The notes beneath the pieces were generated by a model. It did not search any database. It saw only the letters and a list, made by a program, of their open reading frames with translations, and was not told where the DNA came from. From Kitasatospora sp. SolWspMP-SS2h (GTDB lineage: Bacteria > Actinomycetota > Actinomycetes > Streptomycetales > Streptomycetaceae), in the NCBI RefSeq assembly GCF_003259315.1, contig NZ_QLLT01000004.1:248001-312000 (forward strand): a stretch of DNA of 64,000 nucleotides. Reading direction: 5' to 3'. A program made the position numbers and the translations under genes. Shown here piece by piece: positions 42,917 through 51,490 of the stretch. Numbering within the stretch: position 1 is the stretch's first letter; each line of letters begins with the position of its first letter.

Positions 42917-43305
42917 CGCGCCGCCGCGACCTGCGCTGGCGGGCCGCCCTGACCGCCGCCGTCGAGACCACTGGGGCCTCCGCCCCCCGCGCCCGGCTGC
43001 TCGCCGCGTTCGACTGGCTGGGCCACTGGTTCGCCGAGCCCGGCTACCGGGGCTGCGCCTGGATCAACGCCTTCGGCGAACTCGGCCCGACCTCCCCGGC
43101 CGACCTCGCCGAGGTGCGCGCCCACAAGGCAGCCTTCCACGCCCAACGCGCCGACTGGGCCCGCGCGGCGGGCCTCACCGACCCGGCCCCCGTCCAACTC
43201 CTCGCCGAGGGCGCCATCGTGACCGCCGCGATCGACGGCGACCCCACCCCCGCCACCCGCGCCCGCGCCGCCGTGGAGACGCTCCTCGACGCCACCACCT
43301 GCTGA
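42917..43305 (+). pseudogene. TetR regulator remnant, DNA-binding half missing
   Basis: The frame to 43305 encodes the ligand-binding C-terminal domain of a TetR protein: 'RRRDLRWRAALTAAVETTGA', 'LLAAFDWLGHWFAEPGYRGC', 'AWINAFGELG', 'QLLAEGAIVTAAIDGDP'. In intact relatives about 60-70 residues with the HTH precede the first of these blocks; here the coding match stops at about 42917. No start codon with a binding site serves it. I infer a deletion that joined it to the remnant on the other strand. Confidence 0.75.
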
Positions 43306-43432
43306 AACCCCGCCCCCGGCAGGGGCAAGCCGACCCGCGACCGCATGCCCCGGCGGCCCTCACCGATTCATGTGAATATCCATCCAGCTCAGGGGCATAC
43401 GGCGCACCGACACTGACTGCGTGGAGGTCACC

Positions 43433-43603
43433 ATGGTTCCCCTTCTTCTGGTTCTGCTGCTGGCGCTGATCCTGTTCGGCGCCGGCTTCGCGCTCAAGGC
43501 CCTGTGGTGGGTCGCGATCATCGTGCTGGTGGTCTGGGTGGTCGGCTTCGTCGCCCGCGGCACCAACGCCGGTGGCAGCCGCGGCCGCTGGTACCGCTGG
43601 TAA
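43433..43603 (+). CDS. small two-helix membrane protein (lmo0937-like)
   Basis: Membrane protein of 56 residues: 'MVPLLLVLLLALILFGAGFA' is the first helix and 'ALWWVAIIVLVVWVVGFVAR' the second, then a short polar tail 'GGSRGRWYRW'. This resembles the lmo0937 family of stress-related small membrane proteins. GGAGG is 5 bases before the ATG. A strong terminator follows. Confidence 0.88.
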   Translation: MVPLLLVLLLALILFGAGFALKALWWVAIIVLVVWVVGFVARGTNAGGSRGRWYRW

Positions 43604-43641
43604 CCGACGGCCAGGACGGCACCCCGGAGCGACCGGACACC

Positions 43642-43675
43642 GAGCGGGGCCCGCGCACCAGCGCGGGCCCCGCTC
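43642..43675 (+). terminator. hairpin terminator after small membrane protein gene
   Basis: A perfect 15-base-pair stem (43642-43656 with 43661-43675) with a 4-base loop ACCA. Confidence 0.85.
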
Positions 43676-43866
43676 CCGTGCGCCCAACCCCCTCCACCGG
43701 AGACCGCGTCGGCGGTCCTCCGCTCCGGCCGGCTGGACGGGACTCCCAAGGGTGGTACGGCAGTTCGCGGGTCAGGCGTCCGCGCGGCGGGGAGCAGATT
43801 GAGGGCGTGTTGGTGGGGTACGGAGCGTGGGGTGTTGGCCTGGGTTCGGGGTGGGAGGATGGTGGT

Positions 43867-44436
43867 ATGGCTGAGTTCCGTGTTCCTGAACGCCACGCGC
43901 AGTTGTTGGAGTTCGCGCAGAGCTTGACACCTCCTGCCGGGTGGAAGGTCGAGGTGTCGGGTGATGAGATCATCATGATGGCCGGGCCGTCGGTGATCCA
44001 TCAGCGGAACCTGCTCATCGTGCGGGAGCAGTTCGACGCCCACCGCCCGGCGGGGATGATGCCCAGCGAGAACACGGATCTGGCCTCGCCGAACGTCGGC
44101 AAGCTCCGCAACCCGGACCTGACGTACATCCCGGTGTCGGTGGTAGAGCTTGGTGGGAACGAGGTTCCGGCGGAACTCGCCGAGATCGCCGTGGAGATCG
44201 TCTCCGTGTCGAACCCCGAGAACGGCCTGGTCGGCAAAGTCCGCGACTACCCGCTGATGGGCATTCCCCTCTACTTGATGGTCGATCCGCGGGAGGGCAC
44301 GGTCGTCCTGTTCTCCGAGCCGTCAGACGGGTCGTACCGTCAGCAGTGGACCGGAAAGTTCGGTGACACCGTCCCGATCCCGCCGCCCTTCGACTTCGGC
44401 CTCACCACAACGAACCTGATCCGCTACACCACCTGA
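43867..44436 (+). CDS. Uma2-family (DUF820) endonuclease
   Basis: PD-(D/E)XK-type nuclease family protein of 189 residues. Seen are 'YIPVSVVELGG' preceded by 'RNPDLTY' (the active-site Asp), 'EIAVEIVSVSNPENGLVGKV' (the E-x-V core) and 'YPLMGIPLYLMVDP'. Uma2 proteins occur in many copies in cyanobacteria and actinobacteria and their role is unclear. Codon use is less GC-rich than in its neighbours (for example 'TTG', 'GGT', 'GTA'), suggesting more recent arrival. The start has GGGAGGATGGT upstream. Confidence 0.88.
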   Translation: MAEFRVPERHAQLLEFAQSLTPPAGWKVEVSGDEIIMMAGPSVIHQRNLLIVREQFDAHRPAGMMPSENTDLASPNVGKLRNPDLTYIPVSVVELGGNEVPAELAEIAVEIVSVSNPENGLVGKVRDYPLMGIPLYLMVDPREGTVVLFSEPSDGSYRQQWTGKFGDTVPIPPPFDFGLTTTNLIRYTT

Positions 44437-44445
44437 ACTCGTGGT

Positions 44446-44474
44446 GCCTTCCCCGCGGGCGCGGGGATGGTCCC
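44446..44474 (+). repeat. single CRISPR-repeat-like 29-base element
   Basis: The 29 bases from 44446 contain CCCCGC, a 4-base loop and GCGGGG, and end ATGGTCCC. This is very like type I-E CRISPR repeats of Streptomyces. Exactly 61 bases downstream (44507) a weak copy shares the CCCCGCG core in register (15 of 29 matches). There is no array or cas gene. It may be a relic or chance, since it also forms a hairpin after the Uma2 stop. Confidence 0.4.
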
Positions 44475-44608
44475 TGCGCGATCATCGCCCTCGGCGGCGA
44501 CCAGGACTGTGCCCCGCGCTCGTGTGGCGCTTCGGTCAAGGCGGTAGGTGTCCGATGTGTCCGGTGGTGGCGCGGCAGTCGGCGTGTCGGGGCGCTCTCG
44601 GGGGTGAG

Positions 44609-44670
44609 CGGTATTTGAATACCGGGGGCTGCTAGCGTGTCGCTGTCCGCTGCCGGTATTTGAATACCGG
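44609..44670. promoter_or_regulatory. paired GGTATT-N2-AATACC operators upstream of map-like gene
   Basis: Two perfect inverted repeats share the same centre: CGGTATTTGAATACCG at 44609-44624 and CCGGTATTTGAATACCGG at 44653-44670. Centres are 45 bases apart, and the sequence between includes a possible -10 (TAGCGT, 44634-44639). They are the most AT-rich feature in the region and precede the methionine aminopeptidase gene by 50 bases. Confidence 0.8.
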
Positions 44671-44720
44671 TGGTTCTTTCGACCGGGCGGCCGGGTGGTC
44701 GTCGTGCAGGGAGCGGTGCC

Positions 44721-45488
44721 GTGATCGAGCTGAAGACTCCGCAGGCGATCGAGAAGATGGCCGTCACCGGCCGGTTCGTCGCCGAGACGCTGGCCGAGCT
44801 GGCGGGGCTGGCCGAGGTGGGGCGGGACGTGATGGACCTGGAGTTGCGGGCCCGGAAGCTGGTGGACCGGCGGGGGGCCGAGTCCTGCTACTGGGACTAC
44901 GCGCCGTCCTTCGGGCGCGGGCCGTTCCGCAACGTGATCTGCCTGTCGGTGAACGACGCGGTGCTGCACGGGCAGCCGCACCCCTACGTGCTGGGCGACG
45001 GCGACGTGCTGAGCCTGGACTTCGCGGTGTCGATCGACGGCTGGGTGGCCGACTCGGCGGTCACCGTCATCGTGGGCACCCCGGACGAGCGGGACGTCCG
45101 GCTGGCGGAGTCGACCCGTACCGCGCTGGACGCGGCGATCGCGGCGGCCGTGCCGGGCAACCGGGTCGGGGACATTTCGGCGGCGATCGCGGCGGTCGGC
45201 CAGGGCGCGGGCTACCGGATCAACACCGACTTCGGCGGGCACGGCCTGGGCCGCACCATGCACGAGGACCCGCACGTGGCGAACGTCGGGCGGCCCGGGC
45301 GCGGGCTGGAGCTGCGGCCCGGGCTGACGCTGGCGCTGGAGCCGTGGTGGTGCACCGGTTCGGCGAAGCTGCGGGTGGACGCGGACGGCTGGACGCTGCG
45401 TTCGGCGGACGGCTCGCGCGGGGCGCACTCCGAGCACACCGTGGCAATTACCGAGGACGGGCCGCGGGTGCTCACCGCGCTGTCCTGA
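44721..45488 (+). CDS. map: type I methionine aminopeptidase (second copy type)
   Basis: Removes the N-terminal Met from nascent proteins using two metal ions; 255 residues. It starts 'IELKTPQAIEKMAVTGRFVA' and carries the ligands in 'VLSLDFAVSIDGWVADSAVT' (two Asp), 'GGHGLGRTMHEDPHV' (His), 'LALEPWWCTG' (Glu) and 'SEHTVAITEDGP' (Glu). No SH3-like or zinc-finger extension. Streptomyces have a housekeeping map in the ribosomal cluster; this copy stands alone behind paired operators, so it is likely conditional. GTG 44721 follows GGGAG at 8 bases. Confidence 0.94.
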   Translation: MIELKTPQAIEKMAVTGRFVAETLAELAGLAEVGRDVMDLELRARKLVDRRGAESCYWDYAPSFGRGPFRNVICLSVNDAVLHGQPHPYVLGDGDVLSLDFAVSIDGWVADSAVTVIVGTPDERDVRLAESTRTALDAAIAAAVPGNRVGDISAAIAAVGQGAGYRINTDFGGHGLGRTMHEDPHVANVGRPGRGLELRPGLTLALEPWWCTGSAKLRVDADGWTLRSADGSRGAHSEHTVAITEDGPRVLTALS

Positions 45489-46809
<1,321 letters not shown>

Positions 46810-46853
46810 TCGGACCCCCGATCGGACTCCGGTAGGACCGGACCCCGCGCACG

Positions 46854-46898
46854 ACGCCGACGGCCGCCCCTCATGTCGGGAGGGGCGGCCGTCGGCGT
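46854..46898 (+). terminator. hairpin terminator after Rpf gene
   Basis: A perfect 19-base-pair stem (46854-46872 with 46880-46898) and a 7-base loop; probably works for both converging genes. Confidence 0.9.
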
Positions 46899-46925
46899 TC
46901 CCGCGTGCGGCACGGCCGGGGGCCG

Positions 46926-47282
46926 TCAGTCGAACCAGTCGGGCTCGGCGGCGTCGATCAACTCGCGCAGGCCCGGCCGGTCGTGGAAGGCCCCCGAGAG
47001 CAGCGCGCCGAGCTCGCGCAGCGCCGCCGCGTCCTCCCCGTGGGCGACGAACATGCCGGCCTCCGGGTCGTACCGGAACCGGCCCTCCAGCTGCGGCGCC
47101 CGCGAGCGGACGGCGGAGCGGGCCACCGCCTCCCAGCCGTAGCCGCCGTTCTGCTGCCCCGCCGCCTCGAACACCTCGTCCACCGCGACCATCCGGTCGT
47201 CGGTCAGCAGCAGGCCGTACGAGCCGGGCTTGTGGTCGTACTCGATGAACACCAGCGGGGCGAAGGTCTCACGATCAGTCAT
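46926..47282 (-). CDS. Imm51-family immunity-like protein
   Basis: Protein of 118 residues similar to immunity protein 51: 'FAPLVFIEYDHKPGSYGLLL', 'VFEAAGQQNGGYGWEAVARS', 'FRYDPEAGMFVAHGEDAAAL' and 'LIDAAEPDWFD'. Such proteins neutralise polymorphic toxins or act as orphan immunity factors. No toxin is next to it. ATG 47282 is 7 bases after TAGCGT, fitting a leaderless start. Confidence 0.8.
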   Translation of the reverse strand: MTDRETFAPLVFIEYDHKPGSYGLLLTDDRMVAVDEVFEAAGQQNGGYGWEAVARSAVRSRAPQLEGRFRYDPEAGMFVAHGEDAAALRELGALLSGAFHDRPGLRELIDAAEPDWFD

Positions 47283-47350
47283 GACCCGGACGCTACCGGT
47301 GGCCACCGACAGCGAGGGACGGCCATGGACGGCCGGGGGAGCGGGGCCCG

Positions 47351-47704
47351 TCAGTAGGGGAGGACCTCCTCGACCGCGCTGGTGCCCGAGCCGGGGCGGG
47401 ACTCCCACCGCCAGGTCTCGTCCAGCCGCAGCCGGCCGTCGGCGAGCCGGGTCAGGACGCTGGTGCAGTGGCCGGAGTTGGTCTCCCCGGCCCGGTTGAG
47501 CTGTACGTACCGGAAGTCGACGGTGTCCCCGGTGCGGGTGCCGACCAGGTGCCCGTGCACCACCTCGCCGCCCTGGTAGTCGGCCCACACCAGGCCCTCG
47601 TCCTCGTGGTACGCGAACCGGGTGCCGGGGTCGACCTCGCCCTGCTCGGGACGGGACACCGGGGCGAACTCCAGCCCGTCGAGCGAGGGCAGCGCGGACA
47701 GCAT
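47351..47704 (-). CDS. small conserved hypothetical protein
   Basis: Protein of 117 residues. It has 'DPGTRFAYHEDEGLVWADYQ', 'GGEVVHGHLVGTRTGDTVDF', 'RYVQLNRAGETNSGHCTSVL' and 'WRWESRPGSGTSAVEEVLPY'. Similar proteins in Streptomyces are often labelled N-acetylglutamate synthase, but no GNAT acetyl-CoA loop is present, so that label is not supported. It looks like a small beta-barrel (lipocalin-like). ATG 47704 is preceded by AAGGAGCCCCGCC. Confidence 0.75.
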   Translation of the reverse strand: MLSALPSLDGLEFAPVSRPEQGEVDPGTRFAYHEDEGLVWADYQGGEVVHGHLVGTRTGDTVDFRYVQLNRAGETNSGHCTSVLTRLADGRLRLDETWRWESRPGSGTSAVEEVLPY

Positions 47705-47808
47705 GGCGGGGCTCCTTGGGCCGGGCAGCGGGTGTGACGCCCAGTCGACCACGCCGGGGCCCGCGTCCACCGGGTCATCCGCATCATGGACAGCCGGACG
47801 GCCGGTGC

Positions 47809-48936
47809 TCAGGCGGCGGTCGAACCGCCCCGACGACCCTCCGGCGGGGCGTCCTTCGCGGACTCGCCCTTCGGCCGGACGTCCTTCGCCTGCGCGTCCT
47901 TCGACCGGGCGTCCTTCGCGGGCGCGTCCTCCCGGCGTTCGTCCTCCCGGGGTCCGTCCTCCCGGCGTTCGTCCTCCCGGGGTTCGTCCGTGAAGTCGAC
48001 GTCGACGCGCTGCTCGGGGCGGCGCTCCTCCTGGCGGGCGATGTCCCCCAGCACCTGCTCGTCCGGGCCGGTCATCGGCGGCTGGAGCAGGGAGCGGGGC
48101 CACAGTCGGCGGGCCAGGACGGTGTTGGCCTCGGCGGCGTACACGGTGACCTGGGCGGCCAGGTACAGCCAGGAGAGCAGGCCGATCACGGTGGCGAAGA
48201 AGCCGTAGACGGCGGTGGCGTGCCGCAGTTGGTGGGTCACCAGGGCGGCGCCGAACGCCTGGAGCAGGGTGAAGAGCGGGCCGGCGAGGAAGCTGCCCGG
48301 CCACAGCGAGCGGACCGGGACCTCCTTCGGGGTGAGGATCCACAGGCAGGCCAGGAACAGCAGCGTGTTGAGGACCGCCGCGAGCAGCAGCCCGCCGATC
48401 CGGGCGGCCGGGCCGCCCAGCGCGGCGCCGACCAGGGCCGCCGCGGCCGTGCTCAGCAGCAGGCCGGTGCCGAGCGTGGCGAACAGCGCCAGGCTGCGCC
48501 AGAGCCGGGACCAGTAACCGGGACGCTGGAAGTTGGGGACGTTCCACACCTCGGCCATCGCGTGCTGCAGCACCTGCGCGATGCCGAGCGCACCGTAGAG
48601 CAGGCCCGCCGCACCGATCACCAGCGCCAGCCCGCTGCCCTGCACCGAGTGCACGTTCTCCCGCAGTTGGTCGCCGATGATCGGGAAGTCGGCGAGCGCC
48701 GAGTCGACCACGGCCTGCTGCGCGTCCGGGTGCCCGTGCAGGACGAAGCCGAGCACGGTGGAGAGCAGGAGCAGCAGCGGGATCAGTGAGACGAAGCCGT
48801 AGTAGGTGATCAGCGCGGCCAGCAGCCCGCCCCGGTCGTCGCCGTACTTCTTGACCACCCCGACCACGACGGCCAGTGGTCGGCGGCGCTGCTGGGTGCG
48901 GTCGACGGCGCGCAGGGCGCGTTCGAAGGGGTTCAC
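47809..48936 (-). CDS. YihY/BrkB-family membrane protein
   Basis: Inner-membrane protein of 375 residues. The first 295 contain six hydrophobic segments with 'RGGLLAALITYYGFVSLIPL', 'GALGIAQVLQHAMAEVWNVP' and 'YGFFATVIGLLSWLYLAAQV', all typical of YihY. The final 80 residues are a charged cytosolic tail of Glu/Asp/Arg/Lys repeats ('REDERREDGPREDERREDAP', then 'KDARSKDAQAKD') encoded by DNA repeats at 47870-47995. Function of the family is unknown, possibly lipid or ion transport. GTG 48936 has GAGGAG upstream; divergent from the MscS gene. Confidence 0.9.
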   Translation of the reverse strand: MNPFERALRAVDRTQQRRRPLAVVVGVVKKYGDDRGGLLAALITYYGFVSLIPLLLLLSTVLGFVLHGHPDAQQAVVDSALADFPIIGDQLRENVHSVQGSGLALVIGAAGLLYGALGIAQVLQHAMAEVWNVPNFQRPGYWSRLWRSLALFATLGTGLLLSTAAAALVGAALGGPAARIGGLLLAAVLNTLLFLACLWILTPKEVPVRSLWPGSFLAGPLFTLLQAFGAALVTHQLRHATAVYGFFATVIGLLSWLYLAAQVTVYAAEANTVLARRLWPRSLLQPPMTGPDEQVLGDIARQEERRPEQRVDVDFTDEPREDERREDGPREDERREDAPAKDARSKDAQAKDVRPKGESAKDAPPEGRRGGSTAA

Positions 48937-49058
48937 GGCGCGGGCTCCTCACAGTGACGGACGGCACTCGCGCGTATGCCCCGCCCGGGGGTGTGAACGC
49001 ACGGGGGACGGAAAGGCGGGCGGAGGACCCGGAGCCGAGTGGTGAGGAGGCAGGGCAG

Positions 49059-50171
49059 GTGTGGTGGTGGAGCGCGGTGCGGCTGGTGGTGGTCGGTGCG
49101 GCGGTGGCCCTGGTGCTGTACGGGGTCGACCGGATCGTGGAGGTGACGACGCGTCGGCTCTCGGTACGGGCGGGGAACGTGCCCCGGGTGCTGCGCGGCT
49201 GCCGACGCCCGATCCTCGCCGTGACCGGCTGCGGCCTGCTGCTGGCCGCGATGCCGTGGGTGCGGGCACCCGGCGGGATCGGGCACCTGCTGGTGCTGGC
49301 CACCATCGGCTCGTGCGCCTGGCTGGCCGCGCGGGCCGCCGCACTGGTGCTGGACGGGGCGGTGCGGCTCGCGGTGCGGCGCCGGGACGCCGCCTGGGCC
49401 GGGCGGGCCCGCACCCAGGTGGGGCTGCTCAGCCGGATCCTCCAGGCGGCGATCGCGCTGCTGGCGCTGGCCGGGATGCTGATGACCTTCCCGGCGGTCC
49501 GGGTGGTCGGCACCAGCCTGCTGGCCTCGGCCGGACTGGTCGGCGTGGTCGCGGGCATCGCCGCGCAGAGCGCGCTGTCCAACCTGTTCGCGGGCATCCA
49601 GATGGCCTTCGGCGACCTGGCCCGGATCGGCGACGTGGTGGTGGTCGGCGGCGAGTGGGGCACCGTCGAGGAGATCACCCTGACCGCGGTGGTGATCGCC
49701 ACCTGGGACCAGCGGCGGATCGTGATGCCGATGTCGTACTTCGCCGGCCGCCCGTTCGAGAACTGGTCGCGCCGCTCCGACCGGATCACCGGCACCGCGC
49801 TGCTGCACCTCGACCACAGCACCCCCGTCGACCTGCTGCGCGCCGAGTTCGAGACCTACCTGGCCAAGAACCCGCACTGGGACGGCGAGGGCAGCGCCCT
49901 CCAGGTCGTCGACACCACCCCCACCACCCTGGTGGTGCGCGCCCTGGCCACCGCCGCCAACGCGGGCGACGCCTTCGAGCTCCGCTGCGAACTGCGCGAA
50001 CACCTGATCGGCTTCCTCCGCGAACACCACCCGCACGCCCTCCCCCGCGTCGCGGTCGCCCCCGCCCCCGACGACCGGACGGACCCGGCCACCCCGACGG
50101 ACACGGCACACACGACGGACACGGCACACGTGGCGGACGCGGAAACGGCGGCGGCGAGGACGCGGGCCTGA
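49059..50171 (+). CDS. MscS-family mechanosensitive channel
   Basis: Osmotic-shock release channel of 370 residues. Several N-terminal membrane helices (about 1-130) precede the pore-lining TM3 region 'LLASAGLVGVVAGIAAQSAL', 'SNLFAGIQMAFGDLARIGDV' with Gly/Ala packing as in MscS, then the beta domain 'VVVVGGEWGTVEEITLTAVV' and the C-terminal alpha/beta domain. The last 40 residues are Thr/Asp/Ala-rich. GTG 49059 has GAGGAGG 8 bases upstream. Paired divergently with the YihY gene, with a 122-base spacer. Confidence 0.93.
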   Translation: MWWWSAVRLVVVGAAVALVLYGVDRIVEVTTRRLSVRAGNVPRVLRGCRRPILAVTGCGLLLAAMPWVRAPGGIGHLLVLATIGSCAWLAARAAALVLDGAVRLAVRRRDAAWAGRARTQVGLLSRILQAAIALLALAGMLMTFPAVRVVGTSLLASAGLVGVVAGIAAQSALSNLFAGIQMAFGDLARIGDVVVVGGEWGTVEEITLTAVVIATWDQRRIVMPMSYFAGRPFENWSRRSDRITGTALLHLDHSTPVDLLRAEFETYLAKNPHWDGEGSALQVVDTTPTTLVVRALATAANAGDAFELRCELREHLIGFLREHHPHALPRVAVAPAPDDRTDPATPTDTAHTTDTAHVADAETAAARTRA

Positions 50172-50211
50172 CGTGACGGCGCACCACCGGTGACGGGGCG
50201 GGCGCCGGGGC

Positions 50212-51372
50212 TCAGAGGTAGTCCTCCAGGCGGGCGATGGCGAAGCCCTGGGCGGTGGCGGCGTCGACGACTCGGCGCAGCATGTCGGGCATGGTGCCCT
50301 TCCAGTCGGTGGAGGGGGCGCGGAAGTGGGTGAGGACGATGTCGCCGGGGTGGAACTCCTGGTCGGCGTAGCGCCACTCCAGGTGGTCGGGGAAGGCTTC
50401 CTCGTTCCACAGCGGGAAGGCGGTGACGCCGCAGGAGGCGGCGGTGCGCAGGGCGGCCTCGGTGTACTCGCCGTAGGGGGGTCGGAACAGGCGGGGGCGG
50501 GTGCCGGACACCTGCTGGAGGTGGTCCTGCTGGTCGCAGATCTCGCGCCGGAGGGCGTCGGCGTCCAGGCGGCGCAGGTCGGGGTGGGTGAGGGTGTGGT
50601 TGTCGAGCGTGACGCCGTGGGCCTGGAGGGCGCGGAAGTAGCCGTAGTCGGAGCGGGCCAGGTAGTCGGAGAGGAACGCGGACATCGGAACGCCCAGCTC
50701 GGCGGCCATCGCGGCGAACTGCGGGTCCTTCTCGGCGCCGTCGTCGACGGTCAGGAACACCACCCTGTCGGTGGTCGGGACGCGGTAGACCACCGGCGGC
50801 AGGCCCGGGGCGCGCTTGACGCCGGGTCCGTCGGCCAGCTCGGGCTTGACGGCGGGCGGGGCGGGGGCGCGCAGCGGGAGCGCGGCCAGGCCCCAGCGGC
50901 GGGCGGCGGCGAGGGCCTGCTGCACGCCCGCCTGCTGCTCGGCGGCGGACACCCGGGCGTTCAGCTCCTGCCCGGCGGCGGCCTGCGGGCGGGCGGCGGG
51001 CATCGCGGCGAGCGCGGCCCGGGCGGCGAGAACGGCCTGCGCGGCTTGGGCGGCTTGGGCGGCTTGCGCTGCCTGGGCCTGCGCCGCTTGGCCCGCCTGG
51101 GCTTGGGCCTGGGCCGCCGGGACGGCCTGTACGGCGGGCGCGCCGGTGGCGGGCGGCGCGGCCGGGGCGGAGGTGCGGGCGGGGTCCTGGGCGTGCAGGG
51201 CGGAGCAGCCGACGGTGAGGGTGGCGAGCGCGGTGAGGGCGGCCAGGCCCCGGCGGTGGCGGCGTCCCGGCCCGGAGCGGCGGGCGCGGGCGCGGATGCC
51301 GCGGGCACCGGGAGTGCCGGGGGTGCGGGGAGCGCTGGGGGTGCCGGACGGCACGGTGGAGGGGGTCGCCAT
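50212..51372 (-). CDS. polysaccharide deacetylase, probable lipoprotein
   Basis: NodB-homology enzyme of 386 residues acting on acetylated glycans at the cell surface. A signal with the lipobox-like 'ALATLTVGCSALHA' places it in the membrane. Residues about 60-120 are Gln/Ala repeats encoded by GGCTTGGGC-like DNA repeats (51030-51120), likely coiled coil. The catalytic domain (about 180-386) has 'VVFLTVDDGAEKDP' (Asp-Asp motif 1, with Val for Phe), 'DNHTLTHPDLRRL' (His ligands), 'RLFRPPYGEYTE' and 'DIVLTHFRAP'. All five NodB motifs are found. ATG 51372. Confidence 0.93.
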   Translation of the reverse strand: MATPSTVPSGTPSAPRTPGTPGARGIRARARRSGPGRRHRRGLAALTALATLTVGCSALHAQDPARTSAPAAPPATGAPAVQAVPAAQAQAQAGQAAQAQAAQAAQAAQAAQAVLAARAALAAMPAARPQAAAGQELNARVSAAEQQAGVQQALAAARRWGLAALPLRAPAPPAVKPELADGPGVKRAPGLPPVVYRVPTTDRVVFLTVDDGAEKDPQFAAMAAELGVPMSAFLSDYLARSDYGYFRALQAHGVTLDNHTLTHPDLRRLDADALRREICDQQDHLQQVSGTRPRLFRPPYGEYTEAALRTAASCGVTAFPLWNEEAFPDHLEWRYADQEFHPGDIVLTHFRAPSTDWKGTMPDMLRRVVDAATAQGFAIARLEDYL

Positions 51373-51454
51373 ACCGGCAGATGATCCCCTTGTCGTACCT
51401 GTCGTACCGACACGCCGTGGAGCGTCACCCGGACGGAGCGCCACCGTCCCCCGT

Positions 51455-51483
51455 TTGACTCGACCCCGGCGGCGGCGTACAGA
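51455..51483 (+). promoter_or_regulatory. leaderless promoter of large SpoIIE phosphatase gene
   Basis: -35 TTGACT (51455-51460), a 17-base spacer and -10 TACAGA (51478-51483) lie 7 bases before ATG 51491; the mRNA should start at the ATG. Confidence 0.75.
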
Positions 51484-51490
51484 GTGAGAC

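Noticed and set aside
44446..44720. A true CRISPR array
   Set aside because: Only one good repeat and one weak one, no further units and no cas genes; kept only as a repeat-like element.
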